Below, in pieces: positions 1-9,000 of a DNA stretch of 64,000 nt. Origin of the DNA: Trileptium ribeirensis (Eukaryota; Nematoda; Enoplea; Enoplida; Thoracostomopsidae); the NCBI GenBank assembly GCA_030248225.1, contig JASANE010009783.1:46518-110517 (forward strand), given 5' to 3'. The notes under the pieces are model-generated. The model did no database searches. It saw only the letters and a list, made by a program, of their open reading frames with translations, and was not told where the DNA came from. Each line of letters starts with the position of its first letter. Position 1 is the first letter of the stretch. A program made the position numbers and the translations under genes.

Positions 1-59
1 TGAGCATTTATCGTACTGAATTTGTAAATGACGCCATTTTTGCAATCAACTTTATAGAA

Positions 60-560
60 TAAGATAATGCCATACTGGGCTCTCCATTGCCAAAAAATAT
101 TGCCATGGAGGGGTTGGCTCGGACCCAAGGGCCCACAATTTTGCCAGGGGGGACTTTGCCAAGAGAAAACGGTTAGAAACGCTATCCAAAACGCTTCTGA
201 TGGAGAGAATAAGCTAAGCATATTTTGATAAAATTTACGATTTTTGAGCTTCTTCGCGGAATTTTAGTATAAATTTTGAAGTTTTCACCAAGAGGCGATG
301 AACTGGGGGGGGGCAAATTTCGCAAGGGCGCAGGAACCGGGGTACCCGGTTTTTACCAGTGGGTAATTCAAAAATGTCAGAAGCCCGCACCAACACTGGC
401 TTCTCCATTCGCTGTAAATTTTTCCGGGGGAATGAACTGGGGCCCCTGGTTCGGAACTGGACGTGCCGAATTTTGCCAGGAGGCCTGAACTGACTTAAAC
501 CGGGGGTCGAAATCTAAAAATTTTCATACTTTAATACTTATCAGCCAAAAACGCAAAATT
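60..560. repeat. Dispersed repeat family with TTTTGCCAGGGG motif
   Basis: Two neighbouring copies (about 60-200 and 385-560) share a 'tctccat...' stretch, a block reading ttttgccaggggg or a close variant, and in the second copy an ending like 'aaattttcatactttaa...cgcaaaattgttaa'. A longer related copy at about 22910-23115 has the same order of blocks ('ggcttctcc', 'ttttgccagggg', 'aaccgggg', 'aaattttcaaaa', 'cgctaaattgttaa'). More diverged relatives lie near 2400-2465, 23690-24130 and 46720-47250. No coding capacity was seen. Probably a non-autonomous mobile element; no class can be assigned. Confidence 0.5.
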
Positions 561-1311
561 GTTAATATTAGTTTCAGAAATGATATATAGGGGTCATTTC
601 ACGAAACCATGTCATTTTAGTCGGGGGGGGGCTACATCGGCACTTTTTGGCCCATACCACCAGTCTTTTGTAAGGAAATTTAATGTCGCTGTGAGATGTA
701 GTAATAGCATATCCGCCGATCATAACGAGGTATGGTGGACCTCTGTACCCCAAACATAGCAGGAGCCAGAGGCCCTCAACCCGGGTTGGTCAAATGAAGC
801 CAAAAACGCATGTCCTAATATAAACGTTCGCCGTATCGCTAGCACGCGATACATATATGTGTTTTTCATTTCACTGTGATCCATTGGTATTTGCTAATTT
901 TTCCGGAAAAACACGGGAGTAAGCATCGACACTGAAGCTGACGTCAAGCTTCCGAAATTTTTTTTCGTGACATGTAGCCCCCCCGACCAAGGTCAAATCT
1001 GGCAGCTTTCAGACGCTGGTAAATAACGTAAAAGTGCACTAGCGCCAAAAATGCTATATAACGGTAATCGCAATCAGTACAGGTGTTATTGAAAAAAACA
1101 ATATCAGCGTCTGTCCATGTGTTATTTCATTATGAGGTCGAAGGTCATAAAATGCCAAAAATGGGGTATGCAAAATGTAGCCCCCCCGACCTGACCAAAC
1201 TTAAATTTAAAAAAGCCAAATTTAGCATACAGTCTTACAATAGGCCGGATATAAACATAGTAAAGCTCCACTAGAATCGACCCATCTATTAAAAATTTTT
1301 AATGAAAATGT

Positions 1312-1357
1312 ATCCCCCCCCCCCCCACCTGGCGTGTTGCCCCCCCCCCCCCCCCCG
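1312..1357. repeat. Poly-C low-complexity tract
   Basis: Two long C runs flank a short 'acctggcgtgttg' core. A third-strand or G-quadruplex structure is possible on the - strand. The run lengths are likely to be unreliable in an assembly. Confidence 0.8.
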
Positions 1358-1622
1358 ACCGCATGTATAATAAAAGTAATCGAAGGTCGCAAGAATCATA
1401 TTAGTATATAAGTTCATCATCATTGCACTATGATATGGGGCCGTGCTGTTAACTGGGCAGCTAGGAAACCCTTCTGCCTGCCCGCACATCTATTACACGC
1501 ATTGTCCTTGGTATCATCACTTAAATGTAAACTGGTCATAGATCAATTGTATTTGTTTTACACCAGCTTACATCTAGAATGTATAGAAGTAGCTAAAGTT
1601 TGGCGCGTTGCATGTTGTAGGA

Positions 1623-1752
1623 AGCTGTAGCCCCCCCGACCTGAGGTGTAGCCCCCCCGACCTGAGGTGTAGCCCCCCCCCGACCTGAGGTGTAGCCCCC
1701 CCCCCGACCTGAGGTGTAGCCCCCCCGACCTGAGGTGTAGCCCCCCTCCCCG
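1623..1752. repeat. Tandem repeat of gtagccccccc-gacctgag units
   Basis: About six head-to-tail copies of a 19-22 bp unit read 'gtag', a run of 7-9 C, then 'gacctgag'. Units differ mainly in C-run length. Single copies of the same core also occur near 973-990 and 1175-1192 (+ orientation) and near 617-634 (reverse orientation), so a dispersed motif has been locally amplified. The apparent glycine-rich open frames across it are by-products of the repeat. Confidence 0.85.
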
Positions 1753-2950
1753 ACTCAACATATCGGGGTGCCATTTTTTACAAGGCCTAAGGATCTGCCT
1801 GAAATTTTTTCTCAGACGTCCCCCGCTCATGGTTGGTTTGTGAGCATGAAATGGTATCTGTAGGTGCTGTCTCCGTTGCGCTAGAAAAACTTCTGCGACT
1901 GGCTTGTTCTAAATTGGTCGATTTTAACCCCAATAATGCCCTAGCAGCATCAATTTTAGGTCGCAAGTGCTCCAAGTGGCTTGACTAGGACCATTTTGGA
2001 TGGACTTGCATAAAAACAGACCATGGTTCGCGTGTCACTCCGTCAACCTACAGAATAGTGACTTATTTCGGATTAAAATTTGACCCCCAGGGGGGCCCTT
2101 TCCCACCCCTGTAGCAGGTTTCAGGTAGCTCGTTTTGCATAGAAACATCGATATTCGAAAAATTCAGGGTTTTTTACATCGGAAGGGGTCTAGACACTGT
2201 ACATTGGAAAACGTTTCATTTTGGCTTCAAAAAGTGGTGTTTCAAAAGTACATGGTTTCGTGAAATGACCCATAGACGTGCTTATTGAGGTTAAACCAAC
2301 TTTTCAACTAAATTTTTTCCTGAAATTAATAAAATTTTTAGCTTCAGAAAGGATATGTATATTTTAATATTGTCAATTTCTCATGTCAACCGATGGTGTT
2401 TTTCCTGGAGGAGGATATTTTGCTAGGTGCATTTGCGAGGGAGCCAAAATTTTGCCAGCTACCCCCGTCCCAAAGAACATTTATTAAGAACGAAATTTGC
2501 TATATCCTAACAATAAAAGGTGCATAACAGGGGTTTCACCTATAAACTAGCCCATTATAGTTTTAGCGACTAAATTTTAAAGCCTTTTTTTCCGAAATAC
2601 CTGAACTATATCGAATTTAATCAAAGCATATTTCCAATATATGAATGCATTTATAGTTTTATTTCTAACCCAATAAATGTATTATTTCCGTCTACTGAAA
2701 TGCTAATAGCAGTAACAAAATAGCATTTTTCCAATACAATAATGTATAAATTTAAGATAAACTTTACTTTTCGAAATAGGGTTTCTTTTTCCTGGCCTGT
2801 TAAGGGGACTTTGTCCCTCTAGTAGCCGAAATCCGTCTGGAAATTTTTTGTACAGTGTTGGCCACTGATTTTAGAAATTTTGGGTACGTTCCTGATCTAC
2901 TGCCTTGTGTGCCAAATATTATTATTACTATCGGAAATTAGTTGTTTCAG

Positions 2951-3046
2951 ACTGTGGAAACTATGCTAATGTGCCATCCGACAAATTCATTTGAGCCTTT
3001 TGCAAAACTGATTTTGTGGCTCGCCAGGACTGTTCTACTTGGTCAG
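2951..3046 (+). CDS. Importin-11 exon (window exon 1), HEAT repeat
   Basis: Opens after gtttcag and closes before gtgagt; 96 bp, phase 0 at both ends. The translation begins TVETMLMCHPTNSFEPFAKL and ends LLGQ. It resembles the IPO11 helix pair that reads roughly 'VVENILKSSP...FQPVLPFIFRGIIEGE' in vertebrates (from memory). No start codon; it continues from an upstream exon not in the window. Confidence 0.75.
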
Positions 3047-6000
3047 GTGAGTTATTTTCTCTCCATATTCGAATACAAAAAATAATAATACGCCGTAATC
3101 TTGCAAAACAAATAGGTTTTGGAGCATGGTTTTCGCACAGACACTTAGGCTTGCTTTTTTCTTGAAATTTTTAATAAATTATTCAACAGAATTATAATCA
3201 TAATCATAATAATCATGGACGCTTGGCAGAGTATTTTAGTTATATTGTATTATTTGAAGGAATCATTGCAAGTGATGGGTCGCTCGGTGGCTCTGCTTTC
3301 GCGCGTTGCTCTTCGAAATGTCGACCAGATGCTGCAGTCAGTCGAGTTTGCTGGTTCCGAACTTGTAAGTACAGTCACGGACAATGCATCAAAAACAAAC
3401 TAACGTAAACGAACGTTAGTACGTTCTTTGACAAACGAACATAAACTTTAAACAAAATTTGTCATATTGTAGAAAGAACGTTGTTGTGTCGTTGTGCATT
3501 CATTTCTGTCATTGACTGTATTTGTAGTAATTATTGGATTCATAATTTGTTTTTTACTGGAGGCTGTCAGGCGAGAGCCATACGTAGTCTAAGAGTTATT
3601 TAATGTCAAGCCTATATTCAGTAGGTCTAAAAGACTGGTTTCTATGTAAAACTATTCGTAATAAAGTAAAAAATGTCGAGATGTGTAATCAGGACGTAGT
3701 GGAGATTGTGTGTTTGGGATAAAAGCTTGGAAATTCCGTCTCTACGTGTGTGTGATCTGCCATAACTCGGGAACAACTTAACCGTTTTTCATGATCTTGG
3801 GCTGATTCGAGCCGGCATAGTTATCATGTACATCGCCGAGCGTTATTTTTTTTGATTTGAGGTCTGGTTCCGGGGTCAGCGGTCAAAAATGTGGGTTTTG
3901 TGTCCTATTTTACCCCATTTTAGAACCCTTTACGGAAGCATGGTTATTTTATGTTAACTTTCTAATTTTTTCTCTGGTTGGCTTTATTTCGTAGTAAAAT
4001 GATAAATGCCGATACGCACTTTTTGTTTTCCGATTAAGGTTCTGGTTCTAGAGTTATAGGGTTTGAGTTGCGGTGATATGGCACCCTCGTTGCTCGAACC
4101 AAATTTCGAAAATTTTTCCTGTCGTTTTGGGTGGCTGAAAAGTTTTACTTCGGGGTTTTCGGGCATGGGAAACTCATTGCCGGTGTTAATTTTGTTCTAA
4201 CTTGTGTGGCATTGTATAATATCCACATATAGCATATCGAAGTATGCTATCGAGAGCTGATGGCTGTGCACGCAAAAGGCGTAGGTGTACCTATACTTTA
4301 ATACGTTCTGCAATCTCGATACAGGTACTAGTTTATTATGCGTGGATATACCTAAGGTGCCCCACTACCATCTCTTTCAGTCATTACCGATTGGCGATCA
4401 CCTGGTCGATGTACCAACCATCCATCAACATACGTATAAGATATATAACATAAAATTGGTATTTTGGGGATGTATCCAAAATGTTACTAAACAAGATAAT
4501 AGTCCTACGTATGAACGACTAGTTCAAAAAGCTATAATACCAAACAGTTACCGTTTGACATTTGAACTGGAAAATATATATATTGTTATGGAACGAAAAT
4601 ACCCCTATTCATTGTTTTAAAGCTACAGTTACAATCAGAATATAAGTGTTATAAAATCGAACACAGACGATGTCGAAAGAAAACGCAATGAATCCAAGGT
4701 AATCGACTTTTGTTTAAACGATCGATTTTCGTTTAAACGCAAACGTCGAAATCGAACGAAGCTTGGATCGATTTTTGAGCACTTAATTCTGATTGTAACG
4801 CACATACCACATGTGAGCATAACAAAAAATGCGGAAAGCAAGTTGCTGTGTTGTGCGTTGTGAAACGAAATCGTGGCAAAATAGCAATTAAGCGCATTGT
4901 GCTAGGGAACAAAAATTACACCGTTTTCGGATCAGTCGCTCTGCGCTCGCGAAAGAAAAATTTTTAGTTTGGACTTGGCTGCTGCATTGACTGCTATGTG
5001 TCTCTAACATCGTTTTGTACTTGGTGTCAAAAGAAGATGGTAGATGGCGTAGCTTAACTTTACTCAGCATTATAACGGAAGACTTTGCCATTAAAAACGT
5101 ATGCTTCAACTTCTAGCTATGGAAATACGGCGTTTCGTTTTGTGCATAAAGCTTTGAAAATGGTCGCCTGGATCCGGTGACACTTTTCTCTGCTTTCTAG
5201 AATTGCTTCCACTCGTCTGATATGGGGTCGCTGCCAAAGCGACAGTTATTCCTAGCGCTTACTGTATTTTTTTATAGATTATGTGGCTACGAAGCGAGAA
5301 AAAATAATATTTTTTGTAGTATGTATTTTTCTATTCAGTCGTTTAGTGGCTTGAAATTTTAATAAAATCAAATAAGTTTAATAAGGCTGCCAGGTTTAAC
5401 GCATGAGTAAAATTAAGCTGCGCCGCTTACCATTCTGTTTTGTCAAAAGCAAATGCCATTCCGTTGTTTACTGAACAGAAGTTTCATTTTAGTATAAAAT
5501 AACAGAAATTAGTCCGTTTCATATTTCATACATTATGAATTGAAAATGTCAGCTAACACATTGGTGTTAAAGTACAAGGGCTGAATTACATTCGCTATTG
5601 GCGTTATGGGACAGAAAAATGTCGAAATTGGATACGGCTATTGAAATCCGAGTTTTGTTATCTAACAACGTTTTGTACATAGTGTCAAAAGAGGATGGTT
5701 GGCAGCGCATCTTAAGTTTACTCTTGCATAAAATTAAAATTATTTTGACTGTAGGAACTGGAGTTATTGGAAGCGATTGGTGCACGAAATGGCTAAGCTA
5801 CATTTTCACTGTTTTGAGATAAAGCGATTTCGCGTCTCGATTTGTCAGAACTGAACTACCGGGTCGATTTATTATATTTAATTTACCGTTGAATACCAGT
5901 GCTCAAAATTGTATTGGCCGTTGAAGTATAGGCACGGCCAGAAATATTTGCAAAATCATCGAAATGTATTAAAGCAAGTTCCGATCGATTGCGATTATAT

Positions 6001-9000
6001 CGCAATTAAATAAAAGTCGAATTTATAAAATTTCCATTATTTTCGATTAAACAAAATTTCAATCGATTGCACTTATTTTTGGCCGCGACTGTATTTTTAA
6101 TCGACTAAACTATTTTTATGATCTTGTTGTGGGTTTGTGTATTTACAGAATATGCCGTCACCACTACGCACCTATATCAATAATTGTTTCGAAAAGGCGC
6201 CGTCTCTCAGCTACGCACTGGAAAAGCGTAAATTAATGGGTTTGGCGATCAGCGCTTTGCTGCCCTCCTGTGTCGCGTAAGTCTGATTTAGCTAGTGCCA
6301 TAGATAATAACTGTCGATGGAAGCTCGTATTTTTTATCAGATTGGCAGCTTTGAAATTGCAAGATACAATTTTTGCTTTTGCTCAGAACTAATCTTTCGC
6401 TTGAAACCCAACAGTCATTTTGTGTCGGGCAACATTGTCGTTAATATTATTAGAACGTTTGCATTGATAATGCACACTCCATTTTTTTCTCTTGTAAATG
6501 GGTCCCAAACGGAGGTTTGGTTAACAATAATAGTCACGTTTGAAAGTAATTTAGACTAACCGGGACTGGCAAAGTCCATAATTAATATTGAACTCAAATT
6601 TAGATAAGCTATTTTTTTTCAGACTTCGCTTACGGGAAATCGTGAAGTTGGGAATGCGGTGGAACTTATCGATGCTTATTTTTGATGAGTAATAACACCG
6701 CACGTAACGTTCATTATTTTTCAGACATACTGGCGACTTGTTTCCGGTAATGATGAAGCACTTGTACGACACTTTGATGGAAGTATGCGTTTTTGAAAAC
6801 CAAAAATACATCGAGTAAGTTTGCTTCGTTGTGACGCAGTCGTTGTCAGTGACCAAAGCATAGCAATTGTTTGCCGCCAAAATGGTGAACACGTATCTTT
6901 CACAAATAATTTTCCTTTTGTCATGATATTGCTGCTTTTATGCGACTATGAAGATGCTTAGGCATCTAAACGTTTTCGTTAATTGCGCTTTATTTATTGA
7001 TCGACATGGCGTACCTCGACACAACACGAAAGCCTCCCACTATGTCTCTGTGTAGACTGGTTCACACTGAATGTCACGAACTAAGTTTAGACGGACCATA
7101 CTTTCGACATGGCGCACCTCGACACAACAAGAAAGCCTCCCACTAAATGTCTCTGTGTAGACTGGTTCACACTGAATGTCACGAACTAAGTTTAGACGGA
7201 CCATACTTTCGACATGGCGCACCTCGACACAACAAGAAAGCCTCCCACTAAATGTCTCTGTGTAGACTGGTTCACACTGAATGTCACGAACTAAGTTTAG
7301 ACGGACCATACTTTCGACATGGCGCACCTCGACACAACAAGAAAGCCTCCCACTAAATGTCTCTGTGTAGACTGGTTCACACTGAATGTCACGAACTAAG
7401 TTTAGACGGACCATACTTTCGACATGGCGCACCTCGACACAACAAGAAAGCCTCCCACTAAATGTCTCTGTGTAGACTGGTTCACACTGAATGTCACGAA
7501 CTAAGTTTAGACGGACCATACTTTCGACATGGCGCACCTCGACACAACAAGAAAGCCTCCCACTAAATGTCTCTGTGTAGACTGGTTCACACTGAATGTC
7601 ACGAACTAAGTTTAGACGGACCATACTTTCGACATGGCGTACCTCGACACAACACCAAAGCCTCCCACTAAATGTCCCTGTGTAGACTGGTTCACGCTGA
7701 ATGTCACGAACTAAGTTTAGACGGACCATACTTTCGACATGGCGTACCTCGACACAACACCAAAGCCTCCCACTAAATGTCCCTGTGTAGACTGGTTCAC
7801 GCTGAATGTCACGAACTAAGTTTAGAGGGAATAGTTTCACATCGCTCTACTAAAAATAATATGTCCTTGTGAGGTATTGTGCTGTGTGATTTGTTTAGTC
7901 ACGTATTGTGGTAAATATTTAAACATATTTAGGGAGTAAGGTTTTAGGGAGAATTTAAAGGTTTTGCTACAGAAATATCGGTGAATATTAGTACAATTTA
8001 CAACATGTGCTAATCTGTGCAAGATTATTTGTTGTATTTCAGTACAGTTCGATCTGACACATCTGATAAACTGCTGGCCGAAGGCAATGAGGACTCCGCT
8101 TTTCACTTGAACGAGCACGAAAAAAGACTGTGTGTGGTACGATCTTTTGTCTTCTAATACTAGTAACTCTATCGATATTGCAGATCCTAGTGAAGCATAG
8201 GTACACCTACGCCTTATGCGTACACAGCCAGTCAGTTCTCGATAGCATATGTATATATAATAAGTGTATATCACACAATACCGCACAAGAACACCGGCAA
8301 TGAGTTTCCCATGCCGGAAAACCCCCAAACAAAATTTTCCAGCCGCCCATGACGTAAGAACAAATTTGGGATGAAGGGCTGTGCCTCAAACTCTTGTACC
8401 GGAGCCTTGTGAATGGTAAAAAATCCTCATTTTGACTTCTGACCCGGAACCACACCTCAAATCAAAAAACTGTCGGCGATGTACACGGTTACATCAACTA
8501 TACCGGTTCGAATGTGCCCAAGATCATGACAACCGGTTAAGTCGTTCCCTAGTTAGACATCAATTCCGCCGCACTCGGTGTGCTATAGAGTAGTGCTGGG
8601 CAACGACCAGTTTTGACTTGAAACGGCCGGCGGGCGGACGGCTTTGAAATTAAAAGGCCGACTACCGTCGAAGTCTTAACGGTCCGTCAACAGCTCAGCG
8701 ACTGAGTGACGGTCCGACGGATGCGAAAATTTCTAAACGGCCGACCGAAGATTATTAGGGCTGGACGACGGCTTTCACAGCTGTTGCCTAGCAGTACTGG
8801 CAAGGCGTTAACATTGGTTTGGGTGCGTATTTATGCGTTTATTTTTTGCCATGAGACTTACACTAAGCCTAAATCGGGGTCTAAACCGTTTTCTAATGTT
8901 ATAACGGAACATCCCTCAAGGTTATTTGAGATAGAGTAACAGTGTAATAATACAAGCAATTTACGTTAATAATATAAGTAATATACACTTTACGTTAACA

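Larger units (their letters stand above)
1..2950. other. Repeat-rich non-coding stretch, probably an importin-11 intron
   Basis: I found no exon here that continues the importin-11 reading frame upstream, and the open frames present are short and arise from low-complexity sequence. The stretch holds G/C-homopolymer repeats (600-1760), copies of a 'TTTTGCCAGGGG' repeat family (about 60-500 and 2400-2465) and AT-rich filler. Since the exon at 2951 opens with a normal acceptor (gtttcag), at least the 3' part is presumably intron. An exon too short or diverged for me to recognise could be hidden. Confidence 0.6.

Noticed and set aside
1558..1830. Glycine-rich repeat protein frames on the - strand
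   Set aside because: They are translations of the gtag-C7-gacctgag tandem repeat.
4285..4620. 111-codon + strand open frame
   Set aside because: It overlaps the long dispersed repeat and the start of a MITE; no family resemblance and no start or splice context.
7001..7836. CRISPR-like array
   Set aside because: The 105-bp units are directly adjacent with no unique spacers, and the DNA is plainly eukaryotic.
7040..7840. 266-codon - strand open frame with a 35-residue repeat
   Set aside because: It is created by the 105-bp minisatellite, whose period is divisible by three. No splice signals, no family motif, and it lies antisense in an importin-11 intron.
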